Shown here: positions 56,511 through 64,000 of the stretch, piece after piece
Numbering within the stretch: the first letter of the stretch is position 1
How the letters are laid out: each line of letters opens with the position of its first letter
NCBI RefSeq assembly: GCF_000013365.1
Contig: NC_007778.1
Coordinates: forward strand, 5,132,501-5,196,500
Direction: 5' to 3'
Length of the DNA: 64,000 bases
DNA from: Rhodopseudomonas palustris HaA2
Lineage (GTDB): Bacteria; Pseudomonadota; Alphaproteobacteria; Rhizobiales; Xanthobacteraceae
Notes under the pieces: model-generated
Told to the model about the DNA's origin: nothing
The model's database searches: none
The model's input: the letters and a program-made list of their open reading frames with translations, nothing else
Program-made: the position numbers and the translations under genes

Positions 56511-56625
56511 CGTCATCCTGAGGCGCGAGCGCAGCGAGCCTCGAAGGATGCGCCGCAAGGCACCGGCTGTGCGCATCTCCGCATCCTTCGAGGCTCGCCC
56601 TGCGGGCGAGCACCTCAGGATGACG
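56511..56625. repeat. Two facing CATCCTGAGG/CCTCGAAGGATG palindromes
   Basis: CGTCATCCTGAGGCGCGAGC...GCCTCGAAGGATGCGCC at about 56512-56554 and GCATCCTTCGAGGCTCGCCC...CACCTCAGGATGACGG at about 56580-56625, in opposite orientation. Same family as at 1.7 and 34.4 kb. Confidence 0.88.
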
Positions 56626-56858
56626 GCGCCGAGATGGTCGCGACGCTCGTCCCATTCTCAGCCGTCATCGTCCGGCTCGACCGGACGACCCAGTATCCCG
56701 GAGCGTTTGTTAGTTCGTCGTGCGCTCACCACGCACGCTCTGCAATACTGGATCCTCCGCTTTCGCGGAGGATGACGGCAAATTGTGTGGCATCGCGCAT
56801 CACCACGCACGCCCGTCATGCGCGGGCTCGGCCCTACGCAATCGTCGATCCCGGCCGG

Positions 56859-57611
56859 CTAGAACGCCGTCGTCAGATTCGTCAGCCATTGCGGCGAGGC
56901 GGCGACCAGGGCGGCTTCGATCGTCTTGTCGAGGCCGGAGAGGATCGCGACGCCGATCGTGACGAAGGCGATCCCGAGCAGCAGCTTGCCGAGCTTGCCG
57001 GCCGACAGCAGCCGGCTTCGGATCGCCATCAGCGTCGTGCGCGAGACCCAGCCGAGCGCGACCAGCGGCAGCGCCGCGCCGATCCCGAACACCGCCATGG
57101 TCAGCGCCACGGTCGGCAGATCGCGGCCCTGCGATGCCAGCAGCGACGCCGCACCCAAGGTCGGGCCGACGCAGGGCGACCACACCGCGCCGAGCAGCAG
57201 CCCGATCCCGAACTGTCCGGCGAGCCCCGAGCCTTGCATCCAGCCTTGCATCCCGCCTTGCATCCCGCCTTGCATCCCGCCGAAATACTGATCGGCCATG
57301 CCCGACAGCGGACTGCCGGCGGCGGCGAGCCGCGCCTGCGCCGCCGGCACCAGCAGCACGGCGCCGAGCGCGATCATGATCACCGCAGCGGCGGTGCGGA
57401 ACACGCCGCCGTCCAGACCGACGCTGAAACCGACGGTCGCCACCAACAGCCCGATCAGCGTGAACGACAGCGCAAGGCCGGCGGCCAGCGCCAATGGACC
57501 GTGACGGTGCTGTGCCACCGCAGCGCCGAGCACGATCGGCACCAGCGGCAGCACGCACGGCGACAGGATCGACAGCAGGCCGGCCAGGAAGGCCAGTGCC
57601 AGCGCGGTCAC
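56859..57611 (-). CDS. ccdA: CcdA-type cytochrome c biogenesis / thiol electron transporter
   Basis: This 250-residue protein has six helices with the two redox Cys in LSILSPCVLPLVPIVLG (first) and VWSPCVGPTLGAASLLASQG (second). It carries electrons from cytoplasmic thioredoxin to periplasmic thioredoxin-like proteins. A loop between helices holds four MQG repeats (see 57231-57278). It starts with GTG at 57611, four bases after the thioredoxin-like gene's stop at 57616. Confidence 0.92.
   Translation of the reverse strand: MTALALAFLAGLLSILSPCVLPLVPIVLGAAVAQHRHGPLALAAGLALSFTLIGLLVATVGFSVGLDGGVFRTAAAVIMIALGAVLLVPAAQARLAAAGSPLSGMADQYFGGMQGGMQGGMQGWMQGSGLAGQFGIGLLLGAVWSPCVGPTLGAASLLASQGRDLPTVALTMAVFGIGAALPLVALGWVSRTTLMAIRSRLLSAGKLGKLLLGIAFVTIGVAILSGLDKTIEAALVAASPQWLTNLTTAF
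57231..57278 (-). repeat. Four tandem 12-bp units inside ccdA
   Basis: GCCTTGCATCC(A/C) repeats at 57231, 57243, 57255 and 57267; three are identical. In protein they read (G/W)MQG in a row, in the extracytoplasmic or cytoplasmic loop before the second Cys helix. In-frame unit number could vary between strains. Confidence 0.92.
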
Positions 57612-57615
57612 GGCC

Positions 57616-58029
57616 TTACAGCGCCTTACCGAGCAGGGTCGCGATCGAGGCTTCCTTGGTGTCGCCGACCGAGCGGCCCTGCTCGGCGGTGCCCTTGAAC
57701 ACGATCAGGGTCGACTGCATGTTGGCGCCGAACTCCTTCACGACCGGCTTCTGGCCGTCGAAATCGACCCGGAAGATCTTCAGCTTGGCGAATTTCGGAT
57801 CGCCCGCGAGGCGGTCGATGATCGGGGTCTGCGCCTTGCAGGTCGGGCACCAGTCGGCATGGATCGCGATCAGGATCGGCGCGCCGGCCGCCTGAGCCGC
57901 CTTGAAGGCGGACGGCGTGTAGGGCGTGACCGGATTGGCGAAGGCCGATGCCAGCGGCATCATCGCCGTCAGCGCAGTGGCGAGAACGGCGCGGGTGAAC
58001 GTCTTTCGGGTCAGTTGGGCCTGAAACAT
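57616..58029 (-). CDS. Periplasmic thioredoxin-like protein
   Basis: This 137-residue protein has a signal peptide (MFQAQLTRKTFTRAVLATAL, cleavage near SAFANP) and a thioredoxin fold with C61-P-T-C64 in AIHADWCPTCKAQTPII. Its C-terminal part includes IFRVDFDGQKPVVKEFG and TLIVFKGTAEQG; the usual cis-Pro before TLIVF is replaced (MQSTLIVF). It is coupled to ccdA, its probable electron donor, and may reduce periplasmic thiols. AGAGGG precedes the start. Confidence 0.9.
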   Translation of the reverse strand: MFQAQLTRKTFTRAVLATALTAMMPLASAFANPVTPYTPSAFKAAQAAGAPILIAIHADWCPTCKAQTPIIDRLAGDPKFAKLKIFRVDFDGQKPVVKEFGANMQSTLIVFKGTAEQGRSVGDTKEASIATLLGKAL

Positions 58030-58111
58030 GTCGAAATCCCTCTGCTGGCGATGCGCTGCACCGGTTCTCCCGGTGGCGCGTGCCTGAGTTACGAGAGGGT
58101 TCCGGCGAACG

Positions 58112-58666
58112 TTACCTGACCACGCCGGAAAAAAACCCGGGCTTGCGCTGCGGCGGTTTGACCTGGCTTTTCAGAAAGCAACGGGCGTTGCGGCCGACAT
58201 AGCCCGGCCGCGCATAGGTCCAGGCGCGGCATTTGTTGTCCTGCTCGCAGGCGGCCTTGCAGGCTTCGTCGCCTTCGTTGTGCTTCAACTCGAAATTGCG
58301 GTAGTCGCCGCCGAAGCGGTCGATCGACGCTTCGATCGCGCCGGTGCGCGGCTCGAGAACGCCGGCGCCGCGCACGCCCGACACGCAGCAATTGTTCGGC
58401 GTACGCTGTGGTACGCTGCCCTTCAGCCAGCAGACCGCACCGTCCTCGGGCGCCTGCGGATAGGCGAAGGTCCAGGACCGGCAGCGGCGGTCGCGCTCGC
58501 ACATCAGCGCGCAGTCGGCGGGATCGTTGCTCGCCACCGGCGCGCGCAGATAATCGGCGCCAGGCCGGTCGAAATTGGCCTGCGCCTGCGCCACGCGCGG
58601 CGCCAGCACCGCCGCAGCGACGGCAAGCACGAGTATCCACGCCCTGAGCGGGCCGCCTCGCCGCAT
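58112..58666 (-). CDS. Secreted protein with two PAN/Apple domains
   Basis: This 184-residue protein has a signal peptide (LRAWILVLAVAAAVLAPRVA, cleavage near AQAQANF) and two Cys-rich repeats: ANFDRPGADYLRAPV...DCALMCERDRRCRSWTFAYP and DRFGGDYRNFEL...ACKAACEQDNKCRAWTYARP, each ending in a CWLK/CFLK. PAN domains bind proteins or carbohydrates; the partner is unknown. The start at 58666 lacks a strong ribosome site. Confidence 0.88.
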   Translation of the reverse strand: MRRGGPLRAWILVLAVAAAVLAPRVAQAQANFDRPGADYLRAPVASNDPADCALMCERDRRCRSWTFAYPQAPEDGAVCWLKGSVPQRTPNNCCVSGVRGAGVLEPRTGAIEASIDRFGGDYRNFELKHNEGDEACKAACEQDNKCRAWTYARPGYVGRNARCFLKSQVKPPQRKPGFFSGVVR

Positions 58667-58803
58667 CCACACCCGCTTTCGAAATAGGCCCGTGTCCCGC
58701 CGATCGGTGCACCAGAATATGGAGCCGGACCGCCGCACCAAAACGGCATCTGACGGTCGTCTACCTGTACGGGCGATGAACGGCGTTCCCTCGCCGGTCG
58801 GGT

Positions 58804-60174
58804 TCAGAACGCGTATTCGTCGTAGGCCGGCTCCACCGAGCCCTGCCAGGCGCCGTTGAATTTCTCCAGCATCTCTTCGGCCGGGGTGCGGCCGGAGGCG
58901 AGGATGTCCTCGAGCGGCGCGAGATACCGCGATTCGTCGTTGCCGAACGAATCGATCCGGCCGCGGCGCCTCAGGCCCGCATGGGCCAGCACCAGGCATT
59001 CCTTGGCGATCTCGAACAGAAATCGGTTGCGGATCTTGGCCTTGAAGCCGAGCCGGGGGACGTCGTCGCGCAGCGCCTGCCGCTCCCAGGCGTCCCAGCC
59101 TTTGACGATCTCCCAGGCGGCGTCGAGGCTCTGGTCGTCGTACAAGAGGCCGACCCAGAACGCCGGCAACGCCGGCAGCCGGCCCCACGGCACGCCGTCG
59201 GCGCCACGCATTTCGAGGTAACGCTTCAGCCGCACTTCGGGGAAGATCGTCGACAGATGGTTGGCCCAGTCCGACAGCGTCGGTCGCTCGCCCGGCATCT
59301 TGTCGTTTCGGCCGTCGAAGAAATCGCGGAACGACGAGCCGGAGACGTCGATGTAATCATCGCCGCGCTTGACGAAATACATCGGCACGTCGAGCGCGTA
59401 GTCGACCCAGCGCTCGAACCCCATGCCGTCCTCGAACGCCCACGGGATCATGCCGGAGCGGGCGTTGTCGGTGTCGCGCCAGATTTCGGAACGGAACGAC
59501 AAGAAGCCGTTCGGCTTGCCTTCGGTGAACGGCGAGTTGGCGAACAGAGCGGTCGCGACCGGCTGCAGCGCCACCGAAACCCGCAGCTTCTTGACCATGT
59601 CGGCTTCGGACGAGAAGTCCAAATTGGTCTGCACCGTGCAGGTCCGATACATCATGTCGAGGCCGTAGCGGCCGACCTTCGGCATGTAGTTGGTCATGAT
59701 CTTGTAGCGGCCCTTCGGCATCACCGGAATGTCGTCGCGCGACCACGACGGCGTCATGCCGAGGCCGAGGAAGCCGATGCCGAGCGGGGCTGCGATCTCG
59801 CGCACCTGCGCCAGATGCGCCATCAGCTCGGAATGGGTCTGGTGCACATTGTCGACCGGCGCGCCGGACAATTCGAACTGTCCGCCGGGCTCGAGCGAAA
59901 TCGCGCCGCCGCCGGTGACGTCGTGCAGCCCGATGATGTGCGGGCCTTCCATGATCGGTTCCCAGCCGAGCAGGATCTTCATGCCCTCGAGCAGCGCGCC
60001 GATGCCGCGCGCGCCGTCGTAAGGTACCGGGTGATGGCCCTCGAGCGTGAACGGCGTCTTCTCGTGTTCGGTGCCGATGCGGAATTCCGACGGCGGTTTG
60101 ACGCCCGCTTCGATCCACGCGACCAGTTCGTCGCGCGAGTTCAGCGGCGTCATATCGATCTGGTCACGCGCCAT
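58804..60174 (-). CDS. gshA: Glutamate-cysteine ligase (plant/proteobacterial type)
   Basis: This 456-residue enzyme makes gamma-glutamylcysteine, the first step of glutathione synthesis. Landmarks are FRIGTEHEKTPFTLEGHHPV, GGGAISLEPGGQFELSGAP, HQTHSELMAHLAQVREIA, FLGLGMTPSW and VQTNLDFSSEADMVKKLRVS. Start at 60174 (MARDQIDMTPL) is set by family N-termini. The MarR gene lies 93 bases upstream on the same strand. Confidence 0.95.
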   Translation of the reverse strand: MARDQIDMTPLNSRDELVAWIEAGVKPPSEFRIGTEHEKTPFTLEGHHPVPYDGARGIGALLEGMKILLGWEPIMEGPHIIGLHDVTGGGAISLEPGGQFELSGAPVDNVHQTHSELMAHLAQVREIAAPLGIGFLGLGMTPSWSRDDIPVMPKGRYKIMTNYMPKVGRYGLDMMYRTCTVQTNLDFSSEADMVKKLRVSVALQPVATALFANSPFTEGKPNGFLSFRSEIWRDTDNARSGMIPWAFEDGMGFERWVDYALDVPMYFVKRGDDYIDVSGSSFRDFFDGRNDKMPGERPTLSDWANHLSTIFPEVRLKRYLEMRGADGVPWGRLPALPAFWVGLLYDDQSLDAAWEIVKGWDAWERQALRDDVPRLGFKAKIRNRFLFEIAKECLVLAHAGLRRRGRIDSFGNDESRYLAPLEDILASGRTPAEEMLEKFNGAWQGSVEPAYDEYAF

Positions 60175-60267
60175 GAGAATTCCGGATGCAGCGCGCGGGG
60201 ATCGTCTGCGCAAGGTGGCGGGGGTCGCGGCAGACGACAGCCGCAAGCGAGAGGGACGTTTTGTGTA

Positions 60268-60759
60268 TCATCGCGACGACGCGGTGTCTCGCGCAGCCGG
60301 CGTGGCTGCGGCTCCGTCGCACGAGCAGCCCAGCCGGTCGAGCAGCCCGCACAACCGCAGCGCGTCGGCATCCGACAATTTCGAGCCGACGTGTTTTTCG
60401 ATCGCGGCGGAATAGGCGGCCCACATTTTCTTCTGCAACTCGCGTCCGGCTTCGGTGATTTCCACGAACTGGCCGCGCTTGTCCATCTTGCATTCGCGCC
60501 GCGCCGCCAGCCCCTCGTCGACCAGCCGGTCGATCAGGCGCGAGGTCGAATATTGCGGGATCAGCATCTGTTTCTCGAGCTCGACCGGACGCATCTCGCC
60601 GGCCGGCGCGCGCGACAACTCGAGCAGCGCGTCGTACCAGGCGAGCGGCGGGAAGCCGGCCTTCTTCAATTCCAGTTCGACCGCGTCCAATACCCGGCTG
60701 CGGACCCGCATCAGGCGGACCCAGGCCGCGGTCGCTTCGGTCGACGGCTTGCGTTTCAT
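60268..60759 (-). CDS. MarR-family transcriptional regulator
   Basis: This 163-residue regulator has the winged-helix core (MRPVELEKQMLIPQYSTSRL, DRLVDEGLAARRECKMDKRG, QFVEITEAGRELQKKMWAAY). Two Cys sit near the C-terminus (LRLCGLLDRLGCSCDG), a cluster that could respond to oxidants or metals; this is inference. It may regulate gshA, the next gene on the strand. The start at 60759 has GGAG just upstream; 60771 is possible. Confidence 0.88.
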   Translation of the reverse strand: MKRKPSTEATAAWVRLMRVRSRVLDAVELELKKAGFPPLAWYDALLELSRAPAGEMRPVELEKQMLIPQYSTSRLIDRLVDEGLAARRECKMDKRGQFVEITEAGRELQKKMWAAYSAAIEKHVGSKLSDADALRLCGLLDRLGCSCDGAAATPAARDTASSR

Positions 60760-61004
60760 CGCTCCATCCATCGTGCGCGCGAACTCTAGCGCAGGGCCTG
60801 CAAATGCGGCAATCGCGAGTCTTCCATGCACTCGCATTTAATGCCCCCGGCTCGGAAAGCCAAGATCGCAGCGTCAGAAAGCGCCTTTGGTCCCGAGATC
60901 GGATGACGGAGCGGATCGGAATCCGGATCGGCGACCGCCGGGGAGCCGCGCCGCGGCCCGGAAGACGCCGATGCAACGACCGGCGCCTTCCGCAATCCGG
61001 GCGA

Positions 61005-61877
61005 TCAACGCGGCTCGAAATAGTCCAGCGGAATCTTCAAATAAGAGCGCCCGTCGGCTTCCGGCTCCGGCTTGCGGCCGCCGCGGATGTTGATTTGCAG
61101 CGCTGCGAGCATCAGTTTCGGCAGCGGCAGAGACGCGTCGCGCCGGTCGCGGGCGGCGCAGAACTCGGCTTCGCTGCGACCGCCGGCAAGATGGATGTTG
61201 CGCGCCTTGTGTTCGGCGACCGTCGCCATGCACTGCGCGTCGCGCCCCTCGGGCGCATAGTCGTGGCCGACGTAAAGCCGGGTGTCGTCGGGGAGCGACA
61301 GGATCCGCTGCAGGCTGGCATACAGCTGCTTCGACGAGCCGCCGGGAAAATCGGCGCGGCTGGTGCCGCTGTCCGGCATCATCAGCGTATCATGGACGAA
61401 GGCGGCATCGCCGGCCACATAGGTGACCGACGCCAATGTGTGTCCAGGCGAAAACATCACCCGCACCGGAATGTCGCCGACCATGAAGATGTCGCCGTCG
61501 GCGAACAGCCGGTCCCATTGGCGGCCGTCGGTCGGAAACGACTCCGGCAGATGATAGATCTTCTGCCACAGCTTCTGCACCTCGGTGACGCGCTCGCCGA
61601 TCCCGGTCGGCGCCTTCAGCCGTTCGGACAGGAGCGGCGCCGCCGAGAAATGATCGGCATGCGGATGCGTGTCGAGGATCCAGACGACGTCGATTCCGGC
61701 CTCCCGCACATAGGCGACGATCTCGTCGACACTGCGGGTGAATGTGGCACCGGCTTTCGGGTCGTAGTTCCACACCGGATCGACCACCGCGCCCCGCATC
61801 GTCTGCGGATCATGAAATACGTATTGCCAGCTTCCAGTCGCCTCGTCCCAGAACGGCTTCACGATCGGCTTGGTCAT
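61005..61877 (-). CDS. MBL-fold hydrolase, persulfide dioxygenase/Blh type
   Basis: This 290-residue protein has the motif T-H71-P-H73-A-D75-H76 and later VMFSPGHTLASVTYV and YVGHDYAPEGRDAQ. The family joins ETHE1-type persulfide dioxygenases and rhizobial Blh; the sulfur link is inference. GAGGAGGACC precedes the start at 61877. It lies 63 bases after dps on the same strand, as the last gene of an oxidative-stress set. Confidence 0.9.
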   Translation of the reverse strand: MTKPIVKPFWDEATGSWQYVFHDPQTMRGAVVDPVWNYDPKAGATFTRSVDEIVAYVREAGIDVVWILDTHPHADHFSAAPLLSERLKAPTGIGERVTEVQKLWQKIYHLPESFPTDGRQWDRLFADGDIFMVGDIPVRVMFSPGHTLASVTYVAGDAAFVHDTLMMPDSGTSRADFPGGSSKQLYASLQRILSLPDDTRLYVGHDYAPEGRDAQCMATVAEHKARNIHLAGGRSEAEFCAARDRRDASLPLPKLMLAALQINIRGGRKPEPEADGRSYLKIPLDYFEPR

Positions 61878-61940
61878 CGGTCGGTCCTCCTCTGCATCGG
61901 TAAACCGCGGCGCCCCCTTCGGAAGACGCCGCAGCAATCG

Positions 61941-62384
61941 TCAGGCGCGGGCTGCCTTCATCATCCAGAGCTGCTTCTGATGCCAGGCCGTGCGATCACT
62001 CAACAATCCCACCGTCGGCTCGTCCCCATCCTGCTGCGCCGAGGCGATTGCGCGGCGCAGTTCCTCGATCAGCGCCTCGTGGCCCGCCATCAACGCGCCG
62101 ACCATGGCTTCGGCAGATTGCGCCGGCGCCGGCGACGCGCCCGCCAGTCCGGTCAGTTCGGCCAGCGAGCCGGGTGCATGAGCGCCGAGACTGCGGATTC
62201 GTTCCGCGATGTCGTCGAGCGCGTTCCAGAGGTCGTTGTATTGCTCTTCGAACGCGGCGTGCAGGCGGCGGAATTCCGGCCCGACGACATTCCAGTGATA
62301 GCCGTGGGTTTGCACATAGAGGCCGAAGGTCCGGCCGAGGACGCGGGAGAGTGCATCGGTCGTGGTCTGCGCAGCATTGGTCAT
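61941..62384 (-). CDS. dps: Dps-type ferritin (DNA protection during starvation)
   Basis: This 147-residue mini-ferritin shows the ferroxidase region VQTHGYHWNVVGPEFRRLH and EEQYNDLWNALDDIAERIRS, the signature of the family. Dps oxidises Fe2+ with hydrogen peroxide and shields DNA. The start at 62384 has GGAGGATC upstream. It follows the peroxiredoxin gene by 76 bases and is likely in the same transcript. Confidence 0.93.
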   Translation of the reverse strand: MTNAAQTTTDALSRVLGRTFGLYVQTHGYHWNVVGPEFRRLHAAFEEQYNDLWNALDDIAERIRSLGAHAPGSLAELTGLAGASPAPAQSAEAMVGALMAGHEALIEELRRAIASAQQDGDEPTVGLLSDRTAWHQKQLWMMKAARA

Positions 62385-62460
62385 GGCTTGATCCTCCGTG
62401 ATGATCAGACGAATGAGTTGAAGGAAGAGCTCCGGCGCGCGCCGGAGCTTGCGCGCAGCC

Positions 62461-63102
62461 TCAGAGAGCGCGGGTCGAGTAGTACCAGTCGACCGTGTCG
62501 TAGCCCTCACCGGCGCGGGCGAGCGCAGCGGCCGCTGTCGCCGGGGGCGGCACGATCACCGCATCGCCCGGCTGCCAGCTCTCCGGCATCGCGCACTTGT
62601 TGGCGTCGGCCGTCTGCAGCGCCACCAGCAGCCGATAGATCTCGTCGACCGAACGGCCGGCGATCATCGGGTAGTAGACCATCGCGCGCAGCTTGCCTTC
62701 GGGATCGATCAGGAACGTCGCGCGCACCGCCGACGTGTCGGACGCACCCGGCTGGATCATGCCGTACGCCCTGGCCACGGTCATGCTGAGGTCGGCGATG
62801 ATCGGAAATCTGATCTCGACCCCGAACTTCTCCTTGATGTTCAGCATCCAGGCGATGTGCGAATAGTGACTGTCGATCGACAGGCCGAGCAGCTCGGCAC
62901 CACGCGCCGCAAAGGCGTCGTGCTTTTTGGCGAAGGCGATGAATTCGGTGGTGCAGACCGGGGTGAAATCCGCCGGATGCGAGAACAGGATCAGCCACTT
63001 GCCGGCGTAATCGGCCAGCGTCTTGGGGCCATGGGTGGTCGGTGCATTGAATGCGGGCGCGGGGGCGTTGAGTTGGGGGGCAGGCGTGGCGAAATCGGTC
63101 AT
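62461..63102 (-). CDS. Peroxiredoxin, AhpC/TSA (Prx6) type
   Basis: This 213-residue peroxidase has the peroxidatic C50 in HPADFTPVCTTEF, the partner Arg region SAVRATFLIDPEGKLRAMVY and the Prx6-type C-terminal extension (NKCAMPESWQPGDAVIVPPP). It reduces hydrogen and organic peroxides. It is divergent from oxyR, with an OxyR-like site between, so peroxide induction is likely. Start 63102 with CAGGAG upstream. Confidence 0.94.
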   Translation of the reverse strand: MTDFATPAPQLNAPAPAFNAPTTHGPKTLADYAGKWLILFSHPADFTPVCTTEFIAFAKKHDAFAARGAELLGLSIDSHYSHIAWMLNIKEKFGVEIRFPIIADLSMTVARAYGMIQPGASDTSAVRATFLIDPEGKLRAMVYYPMIAGRSVDEIYRLLVALQTADANKCAMPESWQPGDAVIVPPPATAAAALARAGEGYDTVDWYYSTRAL

Positions 63103-63169
63103 TGCAGTCTCCTGGTGATCGGGATGTCCCGAGCACCTCGGATGTATGCGAGGCTGACTGATTGGAGAA

Positions 63170-63206
63170 ATTGATTATATTTCTTTCTGTGATAGACTAA
63201 CTCTAT
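63170..63206. promoter_or_regulatory. OxyR-type binding site between peroxiredoxin and oxyR
   Basis: ATTG-N7-TTCT-N7-ATAG-N7-CTAT with exact seven-base spacers matches the OxyR pattern ATAG-N7-CTAT-N7-ATAG-N7-CTAT; the right half is exact and the left half has three mismatches. It ends at 63206, the base before the oxyR ATG. Confidence 0.65.
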
Positions 63207-64000
63207 ATGAACACCAACATCACCCTCCGTCAGCTCGGCTTCCTGGTCGCCGTCGCCGACACCCTGAATTTCTCGCGCGCGGCCGAGCAGTGTTTCGTCA
63301 CCCAACCGACGCTGAGCGCCGGTTTGAAGGAGCTCGAGGATCGGCTCGGCGTCGTGCTGGCGGAGCGCACCAAGCGCTCGGTGCTGCTGACGCCGGTGGG
63401 TGCGGTGATCGCCGCGCGAGCTCGCGCGGTGCTGCTGGCGGCGCGCGAAATCGAAACGCTCGCCGCAACCCAGGCTGCGCCGGATACCGGCGATCTGCGG
63501 CTCGGCGCCATCCCCACCATCGGGCCTTATCTGATTCCGCGCGCGCTGCCCGAAATCCGCCGAGCCTTTCCCGGCCTCCGATTGCTGATGCGAGAAGAGA
63601 TGACCGAGCCGCTGCTCGATGGCCTGCATCACGGGCGGCTCGATCTGATCCTGTTCGCGCTACCGTTCGAGACCAGCGGCATCGAGATCATGGAGCTGTT
63701 CGAGGACGGCTATCATCTCGCAGCACCACCCGGCAGCTTCGGGCCGGAGCCGGTGCGCGTGTCCCAGCTCGACGGCGCCCGACTGATGCTACTGGAGCGC
63801 GGCCATTGCCTGCAACGCCACGCGCTGAGCGCCTTCCCCGACCACGACATCCAACAGGACGAGAGCTTTTCGGCGACGTCGCTATCGACCTTGATCTCGA
63901 TGGTCAGTGAAGGATTGGGCATCACCCTGCTGCCGGATCTGGCGCTCGACGCCGGCGTTCTCGGCGGACAGAACGTGGCGATCGCGCCGCTGCCGGACGC
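63207..64000 (+). CDS. oxyR: OxyR-type LysR regulator (C-terminus beyond window)
   Basis: About 264 residues are visible. The helix-turn-helix is at about 4-63 (ITLRQLGFLVAVADTLNFSR, FVTQPTLSAGLKELEDRLG). The effector domain has the OxyR context C201 in LLERGHCLQRHALSAF and SATSLSTLISMVSEGLGITL. The second disulfide cysteine expected nine residues on is F210. The assignment to OxyR rests on the RGHC context, the site and the neighbours. No ribosome site precedes the ATG. Confidence 0.88.
   Translation, partial: MNTNITLRQLGFLVAVADTLNFSRAAEQCFVTQPTLSAGLKELEDRLGVVLAERTKRSVLLTPVGAVIAARARAVLLAAREIETLAATQAAPDTGDLRLGAIPTIGPYLIPRALPEIRRAFPGLRLLMREEMTEPLLDGLHHGRLDLILFALPFETSGIEIMELFEDGYHLAAPPGSFGPEPVRVSQLDGARLMLLERGHCLQRHALSAFPDHDIQQDESFSATSLSTLISMVSEGLGITLLPDLALDAGVLGGQNVAIAPLPD

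Noticed and set aside
55990-56655. 221-residue minus-strand frame in the gene-free stretch
   Set aside because: It runs through palindromic repeats, has no ribosome site and has repeat-derived composition.

Overview
The window is GC-rich alphaproteobacterial chromosome. Gene content and order (cta/cox cluster with SURF1, DUF983, thrC and an M16 protease; atpI-B-E-b'-b separated from the F1 genes; aerobic-type ALA synthase with a FixK/FNR box; homospermidine synthase; short dispersed palindromes of the Bradyrhizobium/Rhodopseudomonas kind) point to the Nitrobacteraceae, most likely Rhodopseudomonas or a close relative. This is inference from remembered family and order patterns; no database was searched. 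No rRNA, tRNA, CRISPR array, insertion sequence or prophage was seen, so this reads as core chromosome with small accessory insertions.

Layout. 1-9.4 kb: end of an outer-membrane beta-barrel gene, kdsD, an NfeD/SPFH pair, hemH, and a leftward run of an M3 peptidase, DUF1007 and a NicO-type metal transporter. 9.4-15.1 kb: polyamine region, with ornithine decarboxylase behind a structured leader that ends in an intrinsic terminator, then GNAT, a 55-aa membrane protein, RidA, Rnk and homospermidine synthase. 15.4-21.6 kb: MgtC, then zinc handling (WD40 protein coupled to a CobW GTPase; znuA-znuB-znuC plus a 65-aa His-rich membrane protein behind a Zur-like box). 21.9-34.2 kb: Omp25-like porin, chemoreceptor, MBL hydrolase, hemA with a perfect FixK/FNR box, an SSF-fused hybrid histidine kinase convergent with a LuxR-type regulator, and an MHS-family transporter. 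34.5-43.5 kb: YjbQ, periplasmic proteins, a DsbA-fold isomerase, the F0 ATP synthase operon, M16 protease and thrC. 43.7-51 kb: a HicBA module set inside the otherwise conserved cta cluster (ctaC-ctaD-ctaB-small ORF-ctaG-ctaE-DUF983-SURF1). 51.3-58.7 kb: IalB, OhrR/Ohr with two matching operators, tldD-lepB, a 1.15-kb gene-free stretch that opens with a near-consensus promoter and three hairpins, ccdA-thioredoxin, and a PAN-domain protein. 58.8-64 kb: gshA, MarR, and a peroxide-defence set (MBL hydrolase, Dps, peroxiredoxin) divergent from oxyR, whose likely OxyR site runs up to the oxyR start codon.

How the genes fit together: three metal or redox circuits can be read from sequence plus operator (Zur/znu, OhrR/ohr, OxyR/prx-dps), with oxygen-linked haem supply (FixK/hemA, hemH) and terminal oxidase assembly. 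The best candidates for undescribed biology are the promoter-plus-hairpin RNA near 56.0 kb and the attenuated leader of ornithine decarboxylase. Next are the twin palindromes upstream of hemH and the small His-rich protein heading the znu operon.
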